Numbered from the stretch's first letter, positions 1 to 8,800 are shown. The stretch is DNA of 45,701 bases from DATESZ01 sp035283845 (GCA_035283845.1 DATESZ010000226.1:1-45701); one strand, 5' to 3'. A program made the numbers and translations. Notes: generated from the letters alone by a model not told the origin.

Positions 1-701
1 TAAGGAGTCATCTTACCGGCGATGTATTCATAGGAGCGAATGGGGGAGGCAAATATCTGCTGGATGGAACCGGATTCTTTTTCCCTGACAATGGCCAGGG
101 CGGATAATATGGGAACAAAGCCCATGATCGACAGGCTGAATGTCCCCGTAATGATAAAGGTAAGATCCCTAAGTGACTGGTTATACCAAAACCGTGGGGA
201 AAGGACGATCGGCTCGAGATTAGCGGTAATCCCTCGCTTTTTAAGAAAAGAGTCGGCTATTTTTTTTGAATGTGAGTCATTGATGGCACTCAGATAATTG
301 ATAATAAAATAGGCGCTGGTAATCTCGGATCCATCAACCATGATCTGGACATTGGCGGGGAGATACTCTTTGATTTTTCGGGAGAAATCGGCGGGAATGA
401 TGACTGCGCACCGGGTTTTGCCCCTATCCATTAAATACTTTGCTTGATCATAGCGAGTAAGGAAATACTCGATATGAAAATACGAGGTATTATCGATTGC
501 TTCAAGGTAATTTCTGCTCTCCCGGCTCTGATCCATATCGAAAACCGCCACGGGCATCTCTTTTAACTCAAAACAGATGCAATAACCGGACAAGAAGAGC
601 AAAAACAACGGCATAAATAGGGCGATAATCAAGCTCAGGGGATCCCTGATAATATGGATGAATTCCGCCTTCATCACGGCCCATATCCTTTTTATGGTCA
701 T
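1..701 (-). CDS. ABC-2 type transporter permease, 5' part (runs off the window edge)
   Basis: The minus-strand frame is open from an ATG at 701 to the left edge, giving about 233 N-terminal residues. It begins MTIKRIWAVMKAEFIHIIRD and then has a hydrophobic helix (LSLIIALFMPLFLLFLSGY). A large extracytoplasmic domain follows, with VAVFDMDQS, YFLTRYDQA and VQIMVDGSE. The second membrane segment starts around TFIITGTFSLSIMGFVPILS, followed by the conserved REKESGSIQQI stretch. This is the layout of YbhS/YbhR/YhhJ-type ABC-2 permeases. It starts 22 bases after the tandem ATPase gene and closes an exporter operon; YbhGFSR-type systems usually have two permeases, so a second may lie beyond the edge. 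It would form the inner-membrane channel. The C-terminal half is missing only because the window ends. Confidence 0.88.
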   Translation of the reverse strand, partial: MTIKRIWAVMKAEFIHIIRDPLSLIIALFMPLFLLFLSGYCICFELKEMPVAVFDMDQSRESRNYLEAIDNTSYFHIEYFLTRYDQAKYLMDRGKTRCAVIIPADFSRKIKEYLPANVQIMVDGSEITSAYFIINYLSAINDSHSKKIADSFLKKRGITANLEPIVLSPRFWYNQSLRDLTFIITGTFSLSIMGFVPILSALAIVREKESGSIQQIFASPIRSYEYIAGKMTP

Positions 702-723
702 TGGCGCCCCCTTAGACCCTTCT

Positions 724-2634
724 TTACTCCTGCACTCCTCTACCTGCCGTAATATAGTAGACAAAGACATCCTCCAGAGAAGGAGTAATCCTGCTTATCA
801 CCTCAATACTTACACCTGCTGCCTGCAATTTATCCCTCACGGGTGCTTCTCCTCTGTCGGTCATGATATGAATCTTGTCTCCAAACAGGGCGACTTGGTC
901 TATGAAATCGAGGCTGAGCAGCTCGTTGTAACACTCAAGGACAGAGAAAGTGGATACCTCATAAAAATTGACGGGCAGATCCACCTTCAATTCCCCCGGC
1001 GCGCCAAGTGCAACGAGACGCCCTTCATTCATCAAACCAAGGATATTGCAACGCTCGGCCTCGTCCATAAAATGGGTGGTAACAATGGTTGTTATCCCCT
1101 CTTCCGAAAGACGATAAATTATATCCCAGAATTCCATTCGAGCTACCGGATCAACTCCCGAAGTCGGCTCATCCAAAAAGAGCACTGCCGGTTGGTGCAT
1201 GACCGCACATCCAAGTGCCAGTTTCTGTTTCCACCCTCCGGCCAGCTCGCTGGTCAGATACCTTTCCTTTCCCTTTAAGCCGGAAAGTTCAATAACCCAA
1301 CCCTTCTTTATCTTCTTATCTTTCCTGCCTAATCCATAGATACTCCCGTAAAAGTCCAGATTTTGTTCCACAGTAAGATCCGGATAGAGGGAAAAGAGTT
1401 GTGACATATAGCCTATCCTCCCCTTTACCAGACGGGAATGCGTCGCTATGTCGCACCTCCCCACCTCTGCCCTGCCGGCGGTAGGGGGGCAAAGGCCGCA
1501 CAACATCTTGATAACGGTGGTTTTCCCTGCCCCGTTAGGACCGAGGAGACCAAAAACAATGCCTCTGGCCACCTCGAAACTGACATTGTTTACTGCGGTA
1601 AAATCACCAAAATTTTTGGTGATACCAGAGACGATAACGGGTTTCCCGCCCACATCGGAAGATCTGAAGGGTATCCAGCTTTTCTTCCCCCTGTCGCCTG
1701 CGCTATCCTGCAAGAGCGACATAAAGACATCATCCATCGTGGGCGCCACTTCAGAGCACTCTCTTACATCAATCTCTCTTGCTGCCAGTCCTTCCTGCAT
1801 TTTGGGCAATTCCACATCAGGGACATCCATAAATAAACGGATGCGGTCGCCGTATACCTGACCGGGGGTGAAGAGTTCTTCTCTCAAGATCCTGCATGCC
1901 TGGTTTATCCTGTCCGTTTTGAAGGAACAGACCTTCTGTTTAATCAACTTCTTTAAATTGGCAGGTGTACCACAGGTGATAACCTTTCCCTCCTGCATCA
2001 TCACGATACGGTGACATCGCTCTGCCTCATCCATGTATGGGGTAGAAATGAGCACCGTAATACCCTGGGCGATAAATTCATAAAGAATCTTCCAGAGTTC
2101 ACTGCGGGAAAGTGGATCAACCCCGGTGGTAGGTTCATCGAGGATCAAAACCCTGGGAAAGTGGATAAGTGCGCAGCTTAAAGCTAACTTTTTCTTCATC
2201 CCTCCCGATAGGGCGCCTGCCCGACGATTCCGAAAGGGCTCCATCCGCGAAAAGAGGAGGAGTCTTTCCTTCTGCCGCTCCCGCTCGACCTCAGGAATAC
2301 CGCGGAGATCAGCCATGAAATTTATATTCTCTTCCACCGTCATATCGAGATAGAGGGTGAAGTCCTGAGACATGTAGCCTATGGCAGAACGGATGGCATC
2401 CGGTTCCCTTTCCACATTATGACTGTCCACGAACATCAAGCCGGAGCTCGGCGCAAGAATGCCGCAGAGCATCTGCATCGTCGTGGTCTTTCCGGCTCCA
2501 TCGGAGCCTAAGAGGCCAAAAATCTCTCCCCGTTTTACCTTAAGATTAAGGTCATCAACTGCCGTAAAGTCGCCATACCTCTTAGTTAAACCCTCAACCA
2601 GGACAACATAGTCTCTTAACTTTTCTATTTCCAT
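724..2634 (-). CDS. Tandem-domain ABC exporter ATPase (YbhF/RbbA-like)
   Basis: 636 residues carrying two ATP-binding domains in one chain, the usual size of YbhF-like proteins. Domain 1 has Walker A GSDGAGKT (43-50), signature LSGG (142-145) and Walker B LILDEP (163-168). Domain 2 has Walker A GPNGAGKT (365-372), a signature altered to LAGGW (464-468) and Walker B VLFLDEP (about 484-490). The switch histidine is replaced in domain 1 (STPYMDEAE) and present in domain 2 (TTHFMDEAE), so one composite ATP site looks degenerate. It overlaps the end of the adaptor gene by 10 bases and precedes the permease by 22 bases, so the genes are probably co-transcribed. It would power export of a drug, toxin or other hydrophobic substrate; the substrate cannot be read from sequence. 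Confidence 0.92.
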   Translation of the reverse strand: MEIEKLRDYVVLVEGLTKRYGDFTAVDDLNLKVKRGEIFGLLGSDGAGKTTTMQMLCGILAPSSGLMFVDSHNVEREPDAIRSAIGYMSQDFTLYLDMTVEENINFMADLRGIPEVERERQKERLLLFSRMEPFRNRRAGALSGGMKKKLALSCALIHFPRVLILDEPTTGVDPLSRSELWKILYEFIAQGITVLISTPYMDEAERCHRIVMMQEGKVITCGTPANLKKLIKQKVCSFKTDRINQACRILREELFTPGQVYGDRIRLFMDVPDVELPKMQEGLAAREIDVRECSEVAPTMDDVFMSLLQDSAGDRGKKSWIPFRSSDVGGKPVIVSGITKNFGDFTAVNNVSFEVARGIVFGLLGPNGAGKTTVIKMLCGLCPPTAGRAEVGRCDIATHSRLVKGRIGYMSQLFSLYPDLTVEQNLDFYGSIYGLGRKDKKIKKGWVIELSGLKGKERYLTSELAGGWKQKLALGCAVMHQPAVLFLDEPTSGVDPVARMEFWDIIYRLSEEGITTIVTTHFMDEAERCNILGLMNEGRLVALGAPGELKVDLPVNFYEVSTFSVLECYNELLSLDFIDQVALFGDKIHIMTDRGEAPVRDKLQAAGVSIEVISRITPSLEDVFVYYITAGRGVQE

Positions 2635-3734
2635 GGCTGACTTTTATCCCACTTTAAGTCTACATCGGCCGGCATACCCGGCTTGAGAATCCCCTGGGGA
2701 TTATAAATCCCCACCTTTATCTTATACACCATGCTGGAACGGTGTTCATCCATCTGGACGTCCCGGGGGGTAAATTCCGCCTTGGGCGCCACAAGGATAA
2801 CCCTTCCGTTAAAGTAGCGGTGGGGGAAGGAATCAACATAGATGCGCGCCTCGTCTGCTAACCTGACCTTTCCGATATCTCTCTGCTCAACATATGTTTT
2901 GACGTAGAGGTTCGCCAGGTCAACCATGACCGCCAGAGGCGTACCCGGCACTACATTCTCACCGAGTTCAATGACTTTGTCAATCACCGTCCCCTTTACC
3001 GGAGAATAGATAAATGTATCATTCAGAGTCGCCTCTATCTCCCTCTTCCTGGCCATCGCGCCGTTCAGGGCAGCCCTTGCCATGCCCTCGTTTTTTTTTG
3101 CCGAGGCAAGTTCCCTTTCCACTGTGGCCACATCATTCTCTTTAAGCCTGATGTCGGTTAGAGAAGACTTAGCCAGTGACAGGCCAGCCTTCGCCACATC
3201 ATATGTTTTCTTTATATCATCCATCCTGCTCTGTGCTATCGCCTTTTTATCTGCCAAAGAGGAAAATCGTTTATAGTCCTTCTCCGCTTTGTCAAATTCA
3301 GCTTCCGCCTGGGCGATCGCAGCGGCAGACTGTCTCTTAACCAGTTCCAGCGCGATACTCGCCCCTCTGATCCTGCTCTCTAACACCTCTACATCATCAC
3401 TGGCTCTCCTGACTGCTTCTTGCGCCCCCGTAATCTCCGCCTCCGCATTTGCAATCTGCGCCTTTATCTGTTCCGAATCTATCACTGCCACGAGTTGACC
3501 TGCCTGTACCTCAGAGCCTTCCTCGGCGTGCAACTGAATCACCTGCCCCTTCACCTTTGAGCTCAGACTTACCTCTGTGCCCTCAACCCAGCCGTGCAGC
3601 CGCAAGAAGCCCTTTCTGACACCACCTTCAAGAGTGGCAGATATGTATATCGCAACTACCCCGAGAACAAAGAAGAAAGCAACCGCAAACAATATGACTT
3701 TCCGCCTCGTTATCTTTCCACCGCCTTCTTTCAT
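2625..3734 (-). CDS. HlyD-family periplasmic adaptor (membrane fusion protein)
   Basis: 369 residues. A short basic N-terminus is followed by one membrane helix (about 12-31, VILFAVAFFFVLGVVAIYI). A lipoyl-like half (GWVEGTEVSLSSKVKGQV, then AEEGSEVQAGQLVAVID) comes next, then a long Ala/Glu/Lys-rich coiled coil (about 85-230). The second lipoyl half (YSPVKGTVIDKVIELGENV) and a beta-barrel region (YVKTYVEQRDIGKVR) complete the order typical of YbhG/EmrA-like adaptors. It would bridge the inner-membrane ABC transporter and the TolC-like protein encoded just upstream. Its start is separated from the outer-membrane gene by 168 bases that hold a palindromic repeat, and its end overlaps the ATPase start by 10 bases. 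Confidence 0.92.
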   Translation of the reverse strand: MKEGGGKITRRKVILFAVAFFFVLGVVAIYISATLEGGVRKGFLRLHGWVEGTEVSLSSKVKGQVIQLHAEEGSEVQAGQLVAVIDSEQIKAQIANAEAEITGAQEAVRRASDDVEVLESRIRGASIALELVKRQSAAAIAQAEAEFDKAEKDYKRFSSLADKKAIAQSRMDDIKKTYDVAKAGLSLAKSSLTDIRLKENDVATVERELASAKKNEGMARAALNGAMARKREIEATLNDTFIYSPVKGTVIDKVIELGENVVPGTPLAVMVDLANLYVKTYVEQRDIGKVRLADEARIYVDSFPHRYFNGRVILVAPKAEFTPRDVQMDEHRSSMVYKIKVGIYNPQGILKPGMPADVDLKWDKSQPWK

Positions 3735-3755
3735 TACCGGCCTCCTTGTTTTATA

Positions 3756-3860
3756 TGAAAATGCCCCCCTCCCTGTATCCCTCCCCCTCGACGGGGGAGG
3801 GAGGGGTGGGGGTGATTTTCATGCTTCGTAGTGCCCAAAATCACGGGCATGGGAGTTATA
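3756..3860 (+). repeat. GC-rich palindromic interspersed element, copy A
   Basis: Between the outer-membrane-factor and adaptor genes lies a C-run/G-run dyad: ccctccccct, then cgac, then gggggagggaggg, flanked by tgaaaatg on the left and gattttcat on the right. A further tail reads gggcatgggagttat. The reverse complement of copy D (28634-28727) matches it closely through the dyad and into the tail. Copies B and E share the same flanks. In the transcript of the exporter operon it would fold into a strong hairpin between two genes, which could change their relative expression; that role is inference. Confidence 0.85.
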
Positions 3861-3902
3861 TTGAATACACCGGTTACCCCCGTGCAGGGGTAGGTTTCAA
3901 GC

Positions 3903-5183
3903 CTACTCCTGCAATCCTCCCATCGCCTTTCTGACCCTCGCCATTGCCACCTGATAATCAAAACCGGCGCGGTAGTTGTCAGTCCTGATCTCTGTCAGGA
4001 GGGTCTGGGCATCAATCACCTCGGTAGCGGTACCTACGAGGTTCTGGTAACGGTCCTTGGTAATGCGCAGATTCTCCTCTCCCTGCTCTATAGCCTTTTC
4101 CGTTACCCGGATGCGCTCTGCTGCTATCTTGACATCATTAACGGCAGTCCGATACTCAAGCCCGATCTGCTCTATCAATTGGCGGAGGCCATCTTCGTTC
4201 TGTGCCCGGAGCTTAACCGCCCGGCGGTAGCGGGAAGTCGTTGAAAGGCCGTCAAAGAGATTCATCTTCAAACCCACTGAGGCCGACATAATTGACTGTT
4301 CCGTAGCCCTGTCGTTTTGGTGATAGTCAACCGCAAGCCGCGCAAAGAGTTCCGGGGCAAAGTTACTTTTGCTTTCTTCCTCTTCACGTTTACTCCCCTC
4401 GACTATCTTTTTCAGGGCTTTTATCTCCGCCCTTGTATTAATCGCCTTTTCCACTCCACCAGGAGGAAGTTCCTCCTCCGATTCTACCTTCTCCTCCAGC
4501 TCAGCCCGGTATTCCGGCTTCTGGGTGATAAGAAAGTTCAAGAGGAGCCACCTGTTTTCCACCATGTTGGCTACGGCAAGTTTCTGCTGCTTGCTTGCCG
4601 CCAGCTTTACTTCCGCTTGAAGGAAATCGTTCAGCGTTGACACCCCCTGTTCATAGAAATCTTTCGCCACCTGCAAATGCTCCGTCATCTGCTCGACCTC
4701 TTCCTCGGCAGACTTCAGAAGTTTTTTTGCTTCCCGTATCCCATAGTAGGCCTCTACCACCTGGAGGAAGACTTCCTGTTCCTTCCCCTTATAGTCAAAT
4801 CCGGCAGCCTCCTTCAACGCCTTTGCCCTCCTATAACGGGACGATGTCCTCCCAAAGTCGTAGAGGGTCTGGGTCAGCGCCAGACTGAAAGAACCATAAT
4901 CGGCCTCCTGCATTTCAACAGGGGCGCCAAAGGCTTTCACTTTCAGAGCCTGAGCGTCATCTTGTGCGTTGTACGCTCCCTGAACGTCCATACGGGGAAG
5001 GTAACCGCTTCGGGCTATGCGGACATCCTCTTGGGCCACCTTTTCATTATGGACCGCCACTCTGAGGGTTGGGTTCGTCTCCGCCGCCTTTCTGAGACAC
5101 TCACTCAGGGTAAGAACTTCCGCTGACGCAGAACAGGTACATAAAAGCACCAGCAAGACAGTTGCATGGCTTACTTTTAGCAT
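3903..5183 (-). CDS. TolC-like outer membrane factor
   Basis: 426 residues, beginning with a signal peptide (MLKVSHATVLLVLLCTCSASA, about 1-21). LTLSECLRKAAETNPTLRVA follows, the classic start of outer membrane efflux proteins. Two similar helical halves follow, each with long heptad-like helices and short strand segments such as YGSFSLALTQTLYDFG and IMSASVGLKMNLFDG; this matches the TolC duplicated OEP fold. The start is supported by a strong Shine-Dalgarno sequence (GGAGGAGG) five bases before the ATG. It is first in the exporter operon, and a perfect TATAAT lies upstream on the minus strand. It would form the outer-membrane duct for the HlyD/ABC pump encoded downstream. Confidence 0.93.
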   Translation of the reverse strand: MLKVSHATVLLVLLCTCSASAEVLTLSECLRKAAETNPTLRVAVHNEKVAQEDVRIARSGYLPRMDVQGAYNAQDDAQALKVKAFGAPVEMQEADYGSFSLALTQTLYDFGRTSSRYRRAKALKEAAGFDYKGKEQEVFLQVVEAYYGIREAKKLLKSAEEEVEQMTEHLQVAKDFYEQGVSTLNDFLQAEVKLAASKQQKLAVANMVENRWLLLNFLITQKPEYRAELEEKVESEEELPPGGVEKAINTRAEIKALKKIVEGSKREEEESKSNFAPELFARLAVDYHQNDRATEQSIMSASVGLKMNLFDGLSTTSRYRRAVKLRAQNEDGLRQLIEQIGLEYRTAVNDVKIAAERIRVTEKAIEQGEENLRITKDRYQNLVGTATEVIDAQTLLTEIRTDNYRAGFDYQVAMARVRKAMGGLQE

Positions 5184-5218
5184 AATTCCCTCCTCCGGTT
5201 CTTTTTTATTTGTAATAC

Positions 5219-5224
5219 ATTATA
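5219..5224 (-). promoter_or_regulatory. Candidate -10 box for the exporter operon
   Basis: Read on the minus strand this is a perfect TATAAT, 35 bases before the outer-membrane-factor start codon. No good -35 is seen at 16-18 bases; the bases there are also the -35 of the divergent plus-strand promoter. Confidence 0.5.
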
Positions 5225-5241
5225 CAACGAGAGCTAAATAC

Positions 5242-5270
5242 TTGAATATTATTTTTTTTATGGGTAAAAT
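5242..5270 (+). promoter_or_regulatory. Candidate sigma-70 promoter for the phosphatase/ATPase pair
   Basis: TTGAAT at 5242-5247, a 17-base spacer and TAAAAT at 5265-5270 give a near-consensus promoter 37 bases before the phosphatase start. Its -35 falls where the -35 of the divergent exporter promoter should be, so the two may compete for polymerase. Confidence 0.6.
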
Positions 5271-5307
5271 GAAAGAACTATTATTTTTTCGCTACAGGTT
5301 GTCAGTG

Positions 5308-5766
5308 ATGAGAATTCTATTTGTCTGCAACGCAAATATCGTGCGCAGCTTCATGGCTGAGCGCTTGCTTAAGAGTCTGCTGAAAAGTCGCGGCATTCGT
5401 GAAGTGGAAGTCGAATCCGCCGGCCTCTTGGATATGCAGGGAGCGCCTGCTGACACGATAGCGAGGCAGATCCTGCGGGAAAAAGGCATCGAAGATGAAG
5501 GGCACCATTCACGGATGGTGAATGAAGCCATGATCGAAGAAGCGGACCTGATCGTTACGATGGAAAAGGAGCAATTGCAAAAAATTGGGGATCAATATCC
5601 CCGGGCCATAGGCAAATTACGGTTATTGAAATCCTATTTGCCGGATCCGGATCACAGCGAAACAGCGGGAGACATCAAGGATCCCTATCGGCGTTCCATT
5701 TTTCATTACCGGTTGTGCTTTGCAGAAATATCTCTGGCCATGGGGGAATTGATCAAATGTATTTAG
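5308..5766 (+). CDS. Low-molecular-weight protein tyrosine phosphatase (Wzb-like)
   Basis: 152 residues from the ATG at 5308, chosen because the family starts directly with the strand before the phosphate loop (MRILFVC); longer in-frame extensions upstream do not fit. The loop C-x5-R-S is present as CNANIVRS, with nucleophile Cys7 and Arg13. The usual Gly and Cys inside the loop are replaced (canonical CxGNxCRS). The general-acid Asp lies in DPYRRS (Asp125), and ADLIVTMEKEQ is also typical. Such enzymes dephosphorylate the tyrosine-rich tail of Wzc kinases; the wzc-like gene about 9 kb downstream is the probable partner, by inference. The stop overlaps the next gene by 10 bases, so the two are probably translated together. 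Confidence 0.9.
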   Translation: MRILFVCNANIVRSFMAERLLKSLLKSRGIREVEVESAGLLDMQGAPADTIARQILREKGIEDEGHHSRMVNEAMIEEADLIVTMEKEQLQKIGDQYPRAIGKLRLLKSYLPDPDHSETAGDIKDPYRRSIFHYRLCFAEISLAMGELIKCI

Positions 5767-6551
5767 AATACTGGGGTTTGCAGAAGTTCCCGTTCGAAAA
5801 TGCGCCTGATCCAGAATTTATGTATAATTCCACGGAACATCAAGAAGCCCTGATCAGACTGGTCTATGCGGCAAAGCGCAGCAAAGGGGCCGTCTTGCTG
5901 ACCGGTGAAATCGGGTGCGGCAAAACGATGTTGAGCCGGGTATTCGTCCAGCAATTGAGCGACGCTGAGTTTGACATCGGCCTGATGACGAACCCATCCA
6001 TGGAGCCGGTCGACTTTCTGAAGGAGGCCATCTACCAGCTTGGTCTCGATAACCAGTCAAATTCCAAGTCGGATTTGCTGAAAATATTAAATGACCGCAT
6101 GCTCGAAAACGTGAAAAACAACCGGTCGATGCTATTGATCATCGACGAGGCCCAATTGGTTCATCAGGATACATTTGAAGAGATTCGACTGCTCTTGAAT
6201 TTTCAACTCAACGACCGCTATCTTTTGACCCTGGTCCTTATGGGGCAGCCGGAATTGCGGGATATGATCAGGGGATATAAACAACTTGACCAGCGTATAG
6301 CCATTCGCTTCCATTTAAATCCCCTGAATCATGATGATACTGGGAAATACGTCGTCTTCCGTCTGGAAAAGGCCGGGCGGAAGGAAAATATATTTACTGC
6401 GGCCGCCGCGGAAGAAATTTATCACTACTCCCAGGGCGTTCCGCGTAAAATAAATAACATCTGCGATCTGTCCCTGCTTATCGGATTCAGCATGAAGGTC
6501 AAAAATATAGACGCCGATCTTATCCGGAAGGTGATCAAGGATTCATTATAG
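5757..6551 (+). CDS. ExeA/GspA-type AAA ATPase
   Basis: 264 residues from the ATG at 5757, which gives the family N-terminus MYLEYWGLQKFPFENAPDPEF. Walker A is GEIGCGKT (50-57) and Walker B LLIIDEAQ (126-133). FQLNDRYLLTLVLMGQPELR and QGVPRKINNICDLSLLIGF fit AAA_22/ExeA proteins. It ends after the ATPase domain and lacks the transmembrane and peptidoglycan-binding tail of ExeA, like the short ATPases found in exosortase/exopolysaccharide loci. It overlaps the phosphatase gene by 10 bases and ends 8 bases from the convergent radical SAM gene. A role in polysaccharide assembly or its control is suggested by context only. Confidence 0.85.
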   Translation: MYLEYWGLQKFPFENAPDPEFMYNSTEHQEALIRLVYAAKRSKGAVLLTGEIGCGKTMLSRVFVQQLSDAEFDIGLMTNPSMEPVDFLKEAIYQLGLDNQSNSKSDLLKILNDRMLENVKNNRSMLLIIDEAQLVHQDTFEEIRLLLNFQLNDRYLLTLVLMGQPELRDMIRGYKQLDQRIAIRFHLNPLNHDDTGKYVVFRLEKAGRKENIFTAAAAEEIYHYSQGVPRKINNICDLSLLIGFSMKVKNIDADLIRKVIKDSL

Positions 6552-6559
6552 GTATCTGC

Positions 6560-7672
6560 CTACAGCCTAAACAACGGCCGCAGCCTGGTTTCCGGAAAAA
6601 GCCCGCGATTATTTGCCTCTTCACAATACCAGTACGGCGCCCAGAGATCCCGGAGGCGGTAATAGTTCTGCGCAATGCAACTGCCCATACAGATGTGTTT
6701 CATGATGCACTCTGCGCAAATCCCCTGAAGTTTAGCCGGCAGTCCCGCACGGATCTGCTTGAGCGTCGAAGAATTCAACCATGCCTCCTTCAGGGGATCC
6801 CGGGAGGCGTGGCCGAAAATCAGCTCAGGAACGGTTGCGCCGATCCCGCAGAGGGCATAGGAACCGTCAGCAAGAACACCCAGGATGCCCAGGATACCGC
6901 AGGAGTGGCAGCCGTCGCCTACTGCACCGAACATTTTCCCCAGGCGGCGGAAGGACGGAGGTTGATGGAAATAGAGGGGCAGAGTCGCCGATGATGATAA
7001 TTCATCATCTACCCACGCTCCCAGCGCGATCAGTTCCTCGATGTCGATCGTTTCCCCTGCGGCATGCATCCGCTTGCCCCTGGCCGTCGGCTGCAGAATA
7101 TTGAATTTTACGGAACCCGCCCCCAAGGATTCGGCCAGTCGGACAATCGCCTGCATTTGATCTTTGTTGCGCTGCATCAACGTCATGATGATCTGGGGCT
7201 TCAACCCGGCCGCAACCAGATTGTTAATGCCGGCGACGGCGGCAGCGAAACACCCCTCCTTGCCTCTGATCCAGTCGTGTATTTCCGCTTCGGCCGCATC
7301 CAGACTGACGGCTGCGAACGCGCGTTCACAAGCGGCTATCCTCTCCGCAAGACTTGGTGTGCAGAGCGTTCCATTGGTTTCCACGGTAAGGCGGAGACGC
7401 CGTTTTCTTATGATATCCAGCAATTCATTGATCTGGGGGTGGAGCAAAGGTTCACCGCCCGTCAATTTGACTCCCTTCGTTCCGAGAGGCTCGGCCTGGT
7501 CGAGAATCGCGGTGAACAATTCCCGGTCGACGGCCGATATCGTTTTTTCTTCCGGACAATAACGAGGTTCGATCCAGCAGTGACGGCAGCAGAGGTTACA
7601 CGTATCGGTAAGGTAAAAATATAGCTCGTTCAAGGAATAAGGAACGTTTCCATCCGGCGGGTCGTTTGTCAT
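6560..7672 (-). CDS. Radical SAM/SPASM peptide-modifying enzyme (second of pair)
   Basis: 370 residues. The SAM [4Fe-4S] motif is CNLCCRHC (Cys25, Cys29, Cys32), followed by TGGEPLLHP (GGEP 72-75). The C-terminal SPASM-type region has several cysteines: CHSCGILG, YALCGIG and CAECIMKHICMGSC, and a final YWYCEE. Such proteins install thioether or other radical-derived crosslinks in peptides. Its ATG overlaps the stop of the preceding radical SAM gene by 4 bases (ATGA), so translation is coupled. With the PqqD-like gene it forms a three-gene minus-strand operon beside a Cys-rich precursor. The set resembles the SynChlorMet cassette (ScmE/ScmF pair) as I recall it, but I cannot decide which of the two this is. 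Confidence 0.88.
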   Translation of the reverse strand: MTNDPPDGNVPYSLNELYFYLTDTCNLCCRHCWIEPRYCPEEKTISAVDRELFTAILDQAEPLGTKGVKLTGGEPLLHPQINELLDIIRKRRLRLTVETNGTLCTPSLAERIAACERAFAAVSLDAAEAEIHDWIRGKEGCFAAAVAGINNLVAAGLKPQIIMTLMQRNKDQMQAIVRLAESLGAGSVKFNILQPTARGKRMHAAGETIDIEELIALGAWVDDELSSSATLPLYFHQPPSFRRLGKMFGAVGDGCHSCGILGILGVLADGSYALCGIGATVPELIFGHASRDPLKEAWLNSSTLKQIRAGLPAKLQGICAECIMKHICMGSCIAQNYYRLRDLWAPYWYCEEANNRGLFPETRLRPLFRL

Positions 7673-8799
7673 GGGCTACCTGATTGGTAATGGATTGATC
7701 GTTCCGGCAGTGTCCCCCCCTGCTCCTGGAACAACCGGAGGCAGGCGTCGGGACTCGGGTGGTTGATCTTCCCCGTCATCGTATAGGCCGTCGCCGGGCA
7801 ATTGCCCGTGCAGTAATCCCTATAGGGACAGTCCCGACAAAAGGCGAAGGATGAGAGGGGGCTCAGCGAGCGTTCGCGCAACTTCCGCAAATCGGGATGG
7901 TGCTGCCAGACGTCGAGCAGATCGTCCTGGCCGATCCTCCCCAGGACCATGTGGCCCAATTGAAGACAGGGGATAATGGCGCCGTCCGCCCGGACGGCAA
8001 TCGTCTGCCGGGGGCCGTTGCAGCCCGTGAGAAAACCTCTCCCCTCCATCCGCTGCCGTCCCTCCTGGCGGGCCTCCTTCATTTCGAGCCATGCGCGTCC
8101 GTCTGCGAGGGGGCCGGCCGTCGCGTTGATCCTGCCCCCGTATCTGTCGGTCAGGAGCAACAGGGTCTCCATGGCCAGGGAGCGCTCGGCAACGGTGAGC
8201 TGGGTCTGGGCGGCGTTCTTGCGGCACAGGCCCATAGGGGAGGCCGAGTTGGTCGAAAACGCAGGCAGTCCAATCTCTTCCAGCAGGAGTTTGGCGACTG
8301 CTTCGAGCTCGTGGACGTTTTTCCGATGGATGGTGACACGGACGGTTACGGGAACGTTGAACTGTTGCAGGGTTTTGATTCCTTGAATCGCCCTTGTGAA
8401 ATTGCCCTTCCCCCGGAAGGCGTCATGGGTAATGTCGATCGCACCGTCAATGGAGACCTGAACGTGGTTGCAGCGGCGGGTCGATGCCAGGAATGAGGCC
8501 ATGTCGGGATCAATGAGCGTGCCGTTGCTGAGAATCGAAAAGCGCATCCGGTTGGCCACAATCCCCCGGATGATCTCTCTGAGGTCGGGGCGATAGAAGG
8601 GTTCGCCTCCGGAGAGCGTGACATTCATGACGGCGCAACGCTGCAGTTCGGAAAAAAAACGCAGCCACGCCTCCTGCGGCAGATCCGTGCCGACATCGCC
8701 GGGCCCTGAAAAATGACTGCAATATGCGCACCGGAGGTTGCAGGAAGTGGTGATTTCCATATCGACGGAACGGGGCGACTTCATGACTTCTAAGCCCAT
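7669..8799 (-). CDS. Radical SAM/SPASM peptide-modifying enzyme (first of pair)
   Basis: 376 residues from the ATG at 8799. This start is one base after the PqqD-like stop and has GAGGA just upstream; a longer frame to 8892 exists but would overlap the PqqD-like gene. The cluster motif is CNLRCAYC (Cys20, Cys24, Cys27), then LSGGEPFYRPDL and FSILSNGTL. The C-terminal SPASM region includes CNGPRQTIAVRADGAIIPC and CRDCPYRDYCTGNCPA, then a last CLRLF. This architecture is that of PqqE/AnSME-like maturases acting on a peptide held by a PqqD-type carrier. It is tightly packed between the PqqD-like gene and a second radical SAM gene, which argues for a shared substrate, probably the peptide encoded at 9732. 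Confidence 0.9.
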   Translation of the reverse strand: MGLEVMKSPRSVDMEITTSCNLRCAYCSHFSGPGDVGTDLPQEAWLRFFSELQRCAVMNVTLSGGEPFYRPDLREIIRGIVANRMRFSILSNGTLIDPDMASFLASTRRCNHVQVSIDGAIDITHDAFRGKGNFTRAIQGIKTLQQFNVPVTVRVTIHRKNVHELEAVAKLLLEEIGLPAFSTNSASPMGLCRKNAAQTQLTVAERSLAMETLLLLTDRYGGRINATAGPLADGRAWLEMKEARQEGRQRMEGRGFLTGCNGPRQTIAVRADGAIIPCLQLGHMVLGRIGQDDLLDVWQHHPDLRKLRERSLSPLSSFAFCRDCPYRDYCTGNCPATAYTMTGKINHPSPDACLRLFQEQGGTLPERSIHYQSGSP

Positions 8800-8800
8800 G

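Noticed and set aside
658..1278. 206-codon open frame on the plus strand
   Set aside because: It lies entirely opposite the tandem ABC ATPase gene, has no family features or ribosome site, and is a shadow of the real gene.
3734..3961. Short open frames covering palindromic elements A and E (peptides rich in Pro, Ser, Gly)
   Set aside because: They are translations of the C/G-run repeats and flanking DNA, not conserved proteins.
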